DNA from: an uncultured Dysgonomonas sp.
Lineage (GTDB): Bacteria > Bacteroidota > Bacteroidia > Bacteroidales > Dysgonomonadaceae
Length of the DNA: 64,000 nt
Reading direction: 5' to 3'
NCBI RefSeq assembly: GCF_934668725.1
Contig: NZ_CAKUOF010000017.1
Location: 3,336 to 67,335, forward strand
Within the stretch, counting starts at the first letter, position 1. The number at the start of each line of letters is the position of its first letter. Shown one piece after another: positions 53,261-61,242 of the stretch. The position numbers were made by a program, and so were the translations under genes. The notes beneath the pieces were generated by a model, which ran no database searches, was not told the DNA's origin, and saw only the letters and a list, made by a program, of their open reading frames with translations.

Positions 53261-55447
53261 TTATGATAACTTCTTATTGGATATTCCTAATGATTTTGAC
53301 ATATTTAGCAGACTGCTCAAAAATCCTTTGTCTTCACTCTCGGTGCTTTGACTTTGCATTTTTAAGATAAGACCTGCAATACTCAGATTCTTAATATCGT
53401 CTGTTGATATATTGAATTTATTCACATAATATCTGATCCTGTCAAACAATTCCCCTTCGGAGCCATTTCCAATTAATGCTTTCTTTATTTGCTGGATATT
53501 TTCACTCTTATTCACCAAATTATCAAATCCTTTAGCATTAGAAACTTGTTTTACAATATTTTCGAAGAACATGGTCTCTCCACCAACAATATCGATATCA
53601 GCAGATTTTAATGCTTCAGACAACACTTGAGCTTGCGCATCAGCAATATCTTTCTGGATACTGATTTGTGCCATTTCAACATCTTTCTCTTTCTGTAGTT
53701 GTAATTTGAATTCTTCATGCTCTTTCCCTGCACCATCCAGTTTTTTCATTGCTGTAGCTTTTTCGTCTATACCTGTAGCTTCGGCTAGAGCTTTTTCTTT
53801 CGAAACTTCAGCTTCCATCAAACCTTCTTTACGTTTAGCTTCTGCTTTCGCTTCTATTCCTGCAGCTTCAGCTATCGATGTTTTCTCTATAATGCTGGCT
53901 TGTCCGGTAGCAGAAGCAAATGCTTTTTCTCTTGTGATTTCAGCATCTACCAATCCATCTTTTCGCTTCGCCTCAGCTCTTGTTTCGATGCTGTAAGCTT
54001 CGGCTTTTGCTTTCTTCTCAATAATAGAAGCTTCTACAATACCTTGTTTCTCTTCTGCATCCGCTTTGGCTTTCATGATTTCTGCTTCCGCTAAACCATA
54101 AGTAGCATCTTCTTTTGCTTGAGCTTCGGCTAAAATTTTCCTTGCTTCGGCTTGTTTTGTTGACGCTTCTTTCTTAGCATCTGCATCTATCAACAATTGT
54201 TTAGCCCTTTCTTCTGCCGCTTTTTTATCAGCCTCAGCTCCTTTTACGGTTTTAATCAACTTCTCTTCAGCTTCCTGAGCAGCCATAGTTATACCTACTT
54301 GCTTCTGACGGTCTACCTCCCTAAAAGCTTCAATATCTTTGATATTTTGTTTTTCCTCAACTACACCTTTTTCGAGCTGGACACGCTCACGAATGACATC
54401 CTGAATATTTTTCTTCTCAACTTCCAGAACACGCTCTTTTTCAATTTGAGCCAAAGTCACTATTCGTTCTCTTTCCGTTTGTTCTAATGCACGGTCTTTT
54501 TCTACACGCTCCTTTTCGATTGCCTCTGTTCTTTCTTTATTTTTCTCAGCTATAATTATCTGGCGACGTTTATTTTCTTCCTGTATAGCTAAACTCTCAT
54601 CCGTAGATATTCTTACAGTTTCAGATTTCAATCGCTCTTCTTCTCTTACTTTCTGAATCTCGGCTTCTTCACGAGATTTCACATTATCTATCTCTCTCTT
54701 TTGTTTCTCTTCTTTTTCAGCTAATTGTCTTTCCAGTTCGAGAATAGCTTCACGTGCTTCAACATTTTGCTTTTTTATAACTTTTTCCTCTTCCCTGCGA
54801 ATCAAATTCGCATTGATATTCTGAGCAGCGGTCAACTCGGTAATCTTGCGGATACCTTCCGAATCGAGAATATTCTCAGCACTCATATATTTCATTTCTG
54901 TTTGCTCCAGATAATCTATTGCACAGTCATCCAAAATATAGCCATTCAAATCGGTACCTATAATATTTATGATTTCGTCTCTAAACTCTCTACGGGCTTC
55001 GTATAGTTCTATAAAATCGAACTTTTTACCTACTGTCTTTAAGGCTTCCGAAAACTTAGCTTCAAATATATTTTTAAGCGTTTCTGAATCACTGGCACGC
55101 TCACAACCCAATGTTTGAGCGACATTGATGACATCATTTACTGATTTATTGACTCTAACAAAGAAGGCAACTTTAATATCGGCACGAATATTGTCTTTAC
55201 AAATTAACCCGTCATGCTGCATTCTTTCTATTTGAAGTTTTTTGACTGAAATATCCATTATTTCCATTTTATGGAAAATAGGAACTACATACATTCCTTT
55301 ATTAAAGGCAACATTAGTTCCACCGACACCGGTACGAACGATAGCCTTACCTTGAGGTATTTTTTTATAAAATGACGCTAAAATGCCTAAAAGCACAAGC
55401 AGAATAAAAAGGACAGAGCCTACAAGAATGATAATAATGTGTTCCAT
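53261..55447 (-). CDS. Long flotillin-like SPFH/band-7 protein
   Basis: 728 residues, longer than usual flotillins (about 430-550). An N-terminal membrane helix (IIIILVGSVLFILLVLLGILASFY) precedes the SPFH domain (about 30-200, GKAIVRTGVGGTNVAFNKG to YILDDCAIDYLEQTEM). A very long Glu/Lys/Ala-rich coiled coil (about 210-600) contains two near-identical stretches of about 44 residues. A distinct C-terminal domain (FFENIVKQVSNAKGFDNL... NLSIAGLILKM) follows. Flotillins organise membrane microdomains; with YqiJ-like and PspA neighbours a role in envelope stress is inferred. It lies 65 nt after the OB-fold gene. Confidence 0.88.
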   Translation of the reverse strand: MEHIIIILVGSVLFILLVLLGILASFYKKIPQGKAIVRTGVGGTNVAFNKGMYVVPIFHKMEIMDISVKKLQIERMQHDGLICKDNIRADIKVAFFVRVNKSVNDVINVAQTLGCERASDSETLKNIFEAKFSEALKTVGKKFDFIELYEARREFRDEIINIIGTDLNGYILDDCAIDYLEQTEMKYMSAENILDSEGIRKITELTAAQNINANLIRREEEKVIKKQNVEAREAILELERQLAEKEEKQKREIDNVKSREEAEIQKVREEERLKSETVRISTDESLAIQEENKRRQIIIAEKNKERTEAIEKERVEKDRALEQTERERIVTLAQIEKERVLEVEKKNIQDVIRERVQLEKGVVEEKQNIKDIEAFREVDRQKQVGITMAAQEAEEKLIKTVKGAEADKKAAEERAKQLLIDADAKKEASTKQAEARKILAEAQAKEDATYGLAEAEIMKAKADAEEKQGIVEASIIEKKAKAEAYSIETRAEAKRKDGLVDAEITREKAFASATGQASIIEKTSIAEAAGIEAKAEAKRKEGLMEAEVSKEKALAEATGIDEKATAMKKLDGAGKEHEEFKLQLQKEKDVEMAQISIQKDIADAQAQVLSEALKSADIDIVGGETMFFENIVKQVSNAKGFDNLVNKSENIQQIKKALIGNGSEGELFDRIRYYVNKFNISTDDIKNLSIAGLILKMQSQSTESEDKGFLSSLLNMSKSLGISNKKLS
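53775..53998 (-). repeat. Internal repeat in the flotillin coiled coil
   Basis: The unit around EAKRKxGLxxAExxxEKAxAxATG occurs twice in succession (AEAKRKDGLVDAEITREKA and AEAKRKEGLMEAEVSKEKA). Coordinates are approximate. Confidence 0.6.
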
Positions 55448-55512
55448 AAAGGTTTTTTATTTATTTAGTTAGAATTATTCATGTGTTGCTGATTACAAAT
55501 AGGTTTGTAATC

Positions 55513-56211
55513 TTAATAAGTATCTTTAATTACATAGTATATGTGTTTATCAGATACTTCTTCGGTGATTATTACCGTTTCTCCATATTTAATAGATTCT
55601 CCATTAAGACTGATAATATTTAATTTAATCGGGTTTCTATTTATCAGAAATTCAGCAGTGCCCACTTTCTGACCCTCTATATTAGAAAGCATTTTACCTG
55701 AGCATCCAAAAAAGTCTGTAGCTTCTTCTCCCTGATAATTTATCTCTTTAAAAAGTTTTGCCATAGGAGTGGTTGCTACCTTTGTCAAGAAAAATCCTAT
55801 AATAACTAAAGGTAGTAATACAAAAACAGACTTCCGCCCCAAATGATCAACATGAAAGAAATGTGTTGTAATGAGTGACCCGATCCATAATAGAAAAATA
55901 AAAGTGGATAATACCAGCATAAAAGGCACTTGTCCTACATTTATAAATGACAAACATTTTAACAGTATTCCCTGAGGAACTTTCTCTACTGCAATATGAC
56001 TATCGGTATCCACATCCGCTACATCAATTTCTATATCAGGAACTTCAACATCCACATCTACTTCCGGAGAAAAATCAATATTCAAATCAATATCATCAAA
56101 ACCAATGCCTCCGATCAGTACAAATAACCAATAAATAGCTATCACTAACATCAACACGGTCATGACCCCGTTAGGAAGTGGATGAAATAAAGTATGTAAA
56201 AAGTCTGTCAT
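55513..56211 (-). CDS. YqiJ-like membrane protein with C-terminal OB-fold (NfeD-related)
   Basis: 232 residues. One helix near the N-terminus (VMTVLMLVIAIYWLFVLIGGIGF) is followed by an acidic Asp/Val/Glu loop (DDIDLNIDFSPEVDVDVEVPDIEIDV, in outline). Two further helices come next, then a beta-rich C-terminal domain (GCSGKMLSNIEGQKVGTAEF to YGETVIITEEV) that fits an OB-fold. YqiJ/NfeD-like proteins are the usual partners of flotillins, encoded just before them, as here. It lies 18 nt after pspA. Confidence 0.78.
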   Translation of the reverse strand: MTDFLHTLFHPLPNGVMTVLMLVIAIYWLFVLIGGIGFDDIDLNIDFSPEVDVDVEVPDIEIDVADVDTDSHIAVEKVPQGILLKCLSFINVGQVPFMLVLSTFIFLLWIGSLITTHFFHVDHLGRKSVFVLLPLVIIGFFLTKVATTPMAKLFKEINYQGEEATDFFGCSGKMLSNIEGQKVGTAEFLINRNPIKLNIISLNGESIKYGETVIITEEVSDKHIYYVIKDTY

Positions 56212-56229
56212 AGTACTATTTTTAGAGTG

Positions 56230-56931
56230 TTATTGCATTCCCAATTTTCGCTTAATCTCATTAAGCTCCAAATCTACATTTTGCTCATTCGCTCCAATCG
56301 CTATATCTATTTCGTCATCAACAGAAATATTACATTTATTCAATGCAGCATAAGCCTGGGCCAATGCGTCCTCTTCCGCAATCTTTTCTTTTATTCGCTC
56401 CAACATATTCAAAGTACTATCACTATCTATTTGAGCCATTTGCCTATTCACTTCTTGAGTAACTTTACTTATACGGATTTTCGCCTTTAGAGTTTTCAGC
56501 TCATTTTCCCACTTGGTAATATTAAACTTAAGTATTTCAATATTTTTCTGAATATCCAATGCTATATTTTCATGCTCAATACGCTGCACATCCAGTTCAT
56601 TTATTTCTGAAATCAATTGCTCTTTGCGAAGCAAAGCTTCCTTTGCCAATCTTTCTGCTTGAGCTATATCAATGTCTCCATTATGAGCTTTTGAAATTAA
56701 GAGAACAGCCTTATTCCCATAGTCCTGAGCTTCTGATCTCTTTTTCTCTTTTTCGTTTTTAGCACGGATGACCATTGCTTTAACCTTCGCTAAAGATTCT
56801 AAAGTTAGAGTCAGATTCTCTTTCATTTCCACAATCCCGGTCTCCGTAATTTGTACAGGATCTTCAACGCCATCTAATACCTCATGTATCTCAGCCTGAC
56901 CAATTCTAAATAGTCTTTTGAATATATTCAT
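56230..56931 (-). CDS. PspA/IM30 (Vipp1-like, YjfJ-type) membrane-stress protein
   Basis: 233 residues, nearly all alpha-helical. The N-terminal amphipathic helix MNIFKRLFRIGQAEIHEVLDG and EDPVQITETGIVEMKENL are typical of PspA/IM30, as is the long coiled-coil hairpin that follows. Proteins of this family polymerise on damaged inner membranes and limit proton leakage. It lacks a PspF/PspBC context; instead it is encoded 4 nt after the YbjN-like gene, before the YqiJ-like and flotillin genes. This is the YjfJ/YqiJK-type neighbourhood rather than the classical psp operon. Confidence 0.88.
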   Translation of the reverse strand: MNIFKRLFRIGQAEIHEVLDGVEDPVQITETGIVEMKENLTLTLESLAKVKAMVIRAKNEKEKKRSEAQDYGNKAVLLISKAHNGDIDIAQAERLAKEALLRKEQLISEINELDVQRIEHENIALDIQKNIEILKFNITKWENELKTLKAKIRISKVTQEVNRQMAQIDSDSTLNMLERIKEKIAEEDALAQAYAALNKCNISVDDEIDIAIGANEQNVDLELNEIKRKLGMQ

Positions 56932-56935
56932 AATC

Positions 56936-57334
56936 TTATTTTTTAGCGAACTCTATAATTTGCTCGTAATACTCACTCAGCAATAACCCCAAAGAATTTA
57001 AGGCTCCTTCAAACTCATTTATACCCATATTTTCTATTTGCATGGTGTATCTGAATATGACCTTCGTTCCATCTTCATTCAAAACAAATCCTCCATGTAT
57101 AATGTCCCTATTCTTAATTAATAAAGATTTCAGAATTTCTTTATCATCATTCTGCAATGTGAAAATAAATTGCTCTATAATAAGAATAGGAGAAGCCACT
57201 CCAATAATCAAATTCTTGATTCCATCGGTTTCACTTTCTATACAGAATACGCCTTTAGTTTCATCGTGATACGTAATCGAATAGCCTAGCTTCAAGATAT
57301 ATGTTTCTATTTTTTTTAAATACATATCATTCAT
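56936..57334 (-). CDS. YbjN-like / type III chaperone-fold protein
   Basis: 132 residues with alternating helix and strand (YLKKIETYILKLGYSITYHDETKGVFCIESE; IKNLIIGVASPILIIEQF), consistent with the YbjN-like fold related to type III secretion chaperones. No secretion system of that type is present. The second ATG at 57325 is possible. It is the first gene of the operon, facing the divergent regulator across 146 nt, and its stop is 4 nt from the pspA start. It may be an adaptor or chaperone for PspA; that is inference. Confidence 0.65.
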   Translation of the reverse strand: MNDMYLKKIETYILKLGYSITYHDETKGVFCIESETDGIKNLIIGVASPILIIEQFIFTLQNDDKEILKSLLIKNRDIIHGGFVLNEDGTKVIFRYTMQIENMGINEFEGALNSLGLLLSEYYEQIIEFAKK

Positions 57335-57387
57335 TATATATAAATAATAAACATAGCTTGTTTCATTAAGAAATTATGAGGGCAAAA

Positions 57388-57419
57388 TTTGTATTCTGCT
57401 AATTAATATCCTATATTTG
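57388..57419 (+). promoter_or_regulatory. Promoter of the XRE-type regulator gene
   Basis: TTTG (57388-57391) and TATATTTG (57412-57419) are spaced by 20 nt, an excellent Bacteroidota promoter 61 nt before the regulator ATG. Confidence 0.68.
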
Positions 57420-57427
57420 CTAATATT

Positions 57428-57437
57428 TTTAGCTAAA
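57428..57437. promoter_or_regulatory. Candidate operator palindrome TTTAGCTAAA
   Basis: A perfect 10-bp palindrome lies just after the -7 box of the regulator promoter, about where transcription would begin, and is framed by CTAAT and ATTAG. This is where an autorepressing XRE protein would bind. It is a candidate only; AT-rich palindromes arise by chance. Confidence 0.4.
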
Positions 57438-57480
57438 TTAGATAAATAATTTAACTATACAAACAAAAAATATATTTTTT

Positions 57481-58155
57481 ATGAGTAAAGTTGGAAAAAA
57501 TATAAAAAAAATAAGAAATGTAAAGGCTTTGAGTCAACAGGCATTTGCTGATTTATTTCAACTGACAAGAGGAAATATATCTTCATATGAAGAGTTTAGA
57601 GCCGAACCCAAAATAGAAATCATCGTGAACATTGCTAAATATTTTGGCATCCCGTTAAATGACTTTATTTTGAAAGAATTATCGGTCAACGAGCTCCTGC
57701 ATTACAATACGGAACTGGTATTAGAAACCGAGAAACTAAAGAAAACCCACCACTTTATAGAGGTTCCTTATGTATCTTCGTTAGATATTGTTGATTATGA
57801 AGCACATTACAATGATGAGAACTTCATACACAATCTTCCCCATATTAGTATTCCGAGCAGTGCCAAGTCTAAATTGATAGCTATTGAGATACAAGATTCG
57901 GAATCGCTGCCTTTAGGTTTTAACTTTAAGAATGGAGATATTCTAATTTATGAGCAAGTAATAAGAGAAAATATTCATAGAATAGAAAACAAACTCGGAT
58001 TAATGGTCGATACTGATGGTATAAAATCAGGTGTATATAAAGAACATGAAGGCAAAATATTTTTATCGCTTAATGAATGGGTAAAGTATCCTTTTGAAAT
58101 AGACTCACCTGCTCATTATTGGCTGCTCAGGGCATTATTTACTCAAATTATATAA
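57481..58155 (+). CDS. XRE-family regulator with S24/LexA-like C-terminal domain
   Basis: 224 residues. The N-terminal helix-turn-helix spans about 5-60 (VGKNIKKIRNVKALSQQAFADLFQLTRGNISSYEEF). The C-terminal part (KLIAIEIQDSESLPLGFNFKNGDILIYE and GIKSGVYKEHEGKIFLSL) resembles the LexA/CI S24 fold; the DS of IQDSES aligns with the catalytic-serine motif, but whether it can self-cleave is unclear. It is divergent from the YbjN-pspA-flotillin operon with a good promoter and possible operator between, so it is the likely regulator of that operon. Confidence 0.78.
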   Translation: MSKVGKNIKKIRNVKALSQQAFADLFQLTRGNISSYEEFRAEPKIEIIVNIAKYFGIPLNDFILKELSVNELLHYNTELVLETEKLKKTHHFIEVPYVSSLDIVDYEAHYNDENFIHNLPHISIPSSAKSKLIAIEIQDSESLPLGFNFKNGDILIYEQVIRENIHRIENKLGLMVDTDGIKSGVYKEHEGKIFLSLNEWVKYPFEIDSPAHYWLLRALFTQII

Positions 58156-58158
58156 TAG

Positions 58159-58188
58159 AAAAGAACAATCCAAATGGATTGTTCTTTT
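58159..58188. terminator. Bidirectional terminator between the XRE gene and sdaA
   Basis: AAAAGAACAATCC and GGATTGTTCTTTT form a perfect 13-bp stem with a 4-nt loop, serving the two convergent genes. Confidence 0.88.
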
Positions 58189-58240
58189 GTTATAATCAAT
58201 TATAAATCGATGTTTACTAAAGGAACAGAAAACTCAAATA

Positions 58241-59446
58241 TCAATCTTCGTGATCGATATATTTAGCCAATCCCCCATGCGAAGTTTCTTTATATAAACT
58301 TGGCAGATCATGTCCTGTCTCTTTCATTGTACGAACTACTTTATCAAAGCTCACCATATGTTTTCCATCTGATAACATGGCATATGAACAAGAGTCCAAA
58401 GCCCGTACCGCAGCAAAAGCATTTCGCTCAATACAAGGAACCTGCACTAATCCGCAAATAGGATCACAAGTCAAACCTAAGTGATGCTCAAGTCCCATTT
58501 CAGCTGCATATTCAATTTGAGCAGTAGACCCGCCGAATAATTGAGCTCCCGCAGCAGCAGCCATGGCACAAGCTACTCCTATTTCACCCTGACAGCCAAC
58601 TTCTGCTCCCGATACCGATGCATTATTTTTAACAAGAGTCCCTATTAAACCGGCAGTTATCAGAGCTCGTATAATTTTTTTATCACTAAAATCATGATGA
58701 CTTGTGTGCAAATGGTATAAAACAGCAGGTAATACACCACATGAGCCACAAGTAGGGGCAGTGACTACCTCCCCACCCGATGCATTGGTTTCTGACATAG
58801 CTAAAGCATAAGCAAATAGTTGTGCTCTGCTTTTCATCGATCCTTGATATCCTCTTGATTTCACATAATACATAGAAGCTTTTCGCTGTAAGCCTAAGCC
58901 TCCGGGAAGTACTCCTTCTTCATCCAACCCTTTTAATACCGCCGCCTTCATTACTTCCCACACATGGCTCATATAATCAAAAATTTCGGGACCTTCGACA
59001 TCCAACACATATTCCCAAAAAGTTTTTCCCGTTTTTTGACACCAACTTAAAATTTGTGTCATTGTAGTCATATCATATAATGATTCTCTGGTGGTTTTAG
59101 TATTTTCATCTGCCAGATCGCCTCCTCCAATACTATAAATAGTCCAACTATCTGTTATTCTCTTCTCAGCAGATAATGCATGAAGGATCATTCCATTAGG
59201 ATGAAAAGGCAGCTCCGTCTCGGGTTTCCATATAATCTCTACATTCTTAGGAGCAAACATAGCTTCAATAGCTACATCTGTCATATGTCCTTTACCTGTA
59301 GCAGCCAGACTTCCATATAATTCAACCTGAAAAGATGTAGCATTTGGATTCTTTTCGTTAAAAATCTTAGCTGCATTACCAGGTCCCATTGTATGACTAC
59401 TCGATGGACCAAACCCTATTTTGAAAATACTTTTTACAGACTCCAT
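58241..59446 (-). CDS. sdaA: L-serine ammonia-lyase, iron-sulfur dependent, single chain
   Basis: 401 residues. The enzyme deaminates serine to pyruvate with an oxygen-sensitive [4Fe-4S] cluster. The N-terminal domain has SIFKIGFGPSSSHTMGPGNAAK, and the C-terminal domain has cluster cysteines in TAPTCGSCGVLPAVL and in LTCDPICGLVQVPCIERNA. Both halves are in one chain. The window also encodes serB, the last step of serine synthesis. The gene appears to be a single unit. Confidence 0.93.
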   Translation of the reverse strand: MESVKSIFKIGFGPSSSHTMGPGNAAKIFNEKNPNATSFQVELYGSLAATGKGHMTDVAIEAMFAPKNVEIIWKPETELPFHPNGMILHALSAEKRITDSWTIYSIGGGDLADENTKTTRESLYDMTTMTQILSWCQKTGKTFWEYVLDVEGPEIFDYMSHVWEVMKAAVLKGLDEEGVLPGGLGLQRKASMYYVKSRGYQGSMKSRAQLFAYALAMSETNASGGEVVTAPTCGSCGVLPAVLYHLHTSHHDFSDKKIIRALITAGLIGTLVKNNASVSGAEVGCQGEIGVACAMAAAAGAQLFGGSTAQIEYAAEMGLEHHLGLTCDPICGLVQVPCIERNAFAAVRALDSCSYAMLSDGKHMVSFDKVVRTMKETGHDLPSLYKETSHGGLAKYIDHED

Positions 59447-59540
59447 AAACCTTCTATTTTGTTAGCAAAATTAATCATAAGATTATCACTTTGCAAGATG
59501 AATCGGATGTTATATAGTATACAACAGACTTTTTATTTAC

Positions 59541-59572
59541 AAAAAGAAAGGATAGCTTAAAGCTATCCTTTC
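59541..59572 (-). terminator. Intrinsic terminator after the large membrane protein gene
   Basis: GAAAGGATAGCT and AGCTATCCTTTC form a 12-bp stem with a 3-nt loop; on the minus strand TTTTTG follows. It lies 30 nt past the stop at 59602. Confidence 0.85.
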
Positions 59573-59601
59573 CGATATGTATATATTCTATAGATGAAAT
59601 A

Positions 59602-61182
59602 TTATTGTTCAGGTAAACTCTTCCACTTTCTTAAGATCACTTGAATGAAAAACCACATAGAAACAAAAGTCAAACATATATTAGCCCAGATAAACTCTAT
59701 TATATGCTCATCCATGAAAAGGTAAGTTTCATATAACCTATTATTATCATAGGTATAATCATTATAAGAATATTGGTTATGCCCTATAATATAGATAGCC
59801 ATAAAAATAAGTGCAGGTACAGCGGGCACAAACCAGATAAGATGATTGATGTATATATCAGATCTGCTTTTAGCTTTTTTACTCATATTTTTTCTTAATA
59901 CAGATATCAATTCTAAAGAAAAAATTATCAGTAAAACGAAAATATAAAATAGAAGCCCAACTATATCCATACGAAACGGACTTGATATTGCAAAAGATAA
60001 TATACCATTAATAAACAAAATCAGACCTATTGATATTAATGCTATAAGCCATGACTTGCCGGTAGTGGATCTAAAAGAAAATACCAGTAAAGAAATAGAT
60101 AGAGCCATCGTTATACTGATTATAAAAAATGCCAGACTTCCATCTTTATCAACATAGGCATCCATTATTTTACTATAAGAGCGTTCTAGTTCGTCATAAG
60201 AAACATAGTAACCATTAGGAGTATTATCTCTTGAACTATAGTAATAACTATATTCATTTTTAGCCTCTTCATCTTCGTAATTATAGGATGTGATTAAATT
60301 GAAGTCTCCTACCGGATATTTAGATGGATTATACACCAACTGTAACCACTGATCTTTAGTTAAATTGGTTTTTAAATTATGCTTATTTTGTAGTGCAAAG
60401 AAACTATCTATCAATCGACTTATTTCCTCTTTATTTTGTTGTCTTAACCATTTTTTGACGGTATCTGCATCACGTATTGTAAAATCAGATTTCGAAGAAA
60501 TATAAAACTGATTCAGAGACCCATAATTCAGCAAAGACAATTGAGCAAAATCGGGATAATCGGGATAGTGAACATTATTCGATTCCGCATATTCTACGGG
60601 ATCAACGTATTCTGCTACAGAGGCTGAGCTATCTAAATTTCCAGAGTGTTTATCAGGTGCAGATTTCATATAATAATCCGATGGTAAATCTGTAGGATAT
60701 TCCTGATAATAACTAGTTTTATCTGTAGGAATTAATATTCTAATCAGATTAAGAGTTTCAACAGCTTTAATCATTTCTTGCTTACTTACGTAGGATCTAA
60801 CTTTTGAAGCAGAACCTTGATAATAAGAGAAGGGGAATAATATGAATCCACAAATAATTACGAATGACAAAACCCACTCTAAATACAATCCTCCGCTACT
60901 TTTAGGGTAAAACGATTTGAATGCGTTATTTTTAGAATAAAAGACTAACCATATAATAAATAATAAAATAGCAGTCAGGACTGCTCCCATATAGATCAGT
61001 GCTGCTCCGGGAAAAGAGCTGCTGTAACTATATCGATCTGAAAAATCTATTTTTGTTAGAAAATATCCTGCAAGAAAAAATAAAATATTAATTACAACCG
61101 CTCCCAAAAAGGCTGGAACGATCTTTATATTCCATAAAAGAGGATAATTTAAGAGGAGATATTGTTGGATTTTCTTTAACAT
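59602..61182 (-). CDS. Large membrane protein, probable partner of the adjacent ABC ATPase
   Basis: 526 residues. About seven hydrophobic helices are visible: three in the first 130 residues (PAFLGAVVINILFFLAGYFL; GAALIYMGAVLTAILLFIIWLVFY; WVLSFVIICGFILFPFSYY) and four after residue 345. A large hydrophilic loop (about 140-340) rich in Tyr, Ser and Asp probably lies outside. I recognise no enzyme motif. It follows the ATPase gene by 60 nt and may form the permease of an ABC-2-type transporter; the substrate is unknown. Confidence 0.6.
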   Translation of the reverse strand: MLKKIQQYLLLNYPLLWNIKIVPAFLGAVVINILFFLAGYFLTKIDFSDRYSYSSSFPGAALIYMGAVLTAILLFIIWLVFYSKNNAFKSFYPKSSGGLYLEWVLSFVIICGFILFPFSYYQGSASKVRSYVSKQEMIKAVETLNLIRILIPTDKTSYYQEYPTDLPSDYYMKSAPDKHSGNLDSSASVAEYVDPVEYAESNNVHYPDYPDFAQLSLLNYGSLNQFYISSKSDFTIRDADTVKKWLRQQNKEEISRLIDSFFALQNKHNLKTNLTKDQWLQLVYNPSKYPVGDFNLITSYNYEDEEAKNEYSYYYSSRDNTPNGYYVSYDELERSYSKIMDAYVDKDGSLAFFIISITMALSISLLVFSFRSTTGKSWLIALISIGLILFINGILSFAISSPFRMDIVGLLFYIFVLLIIFSLELISVLRKNMSKKAKSRSDIYINHLIWFVPAVPALIFMAIYIIGHNQYSYNDYTYDNNRLYETYLFMDEHIIEFIWANICLTFVSMWFFIQVILRKWKSLPEQ

Positions 61183-61242
61183 TGTCTAAGTATTTAAGTA
61201 CTGTAATAATAAATAATAAGAATATAAAACCTGATTTCTTCT

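Noticed and set aside
53706..54487. Plus-strand open frames opposite the flotillin coiled coil
   Set aside because: Ala/Glu/Lys-rich coding sequence reads as Ser/Phe/Leu-rich frames on the other strand; these are shadows.
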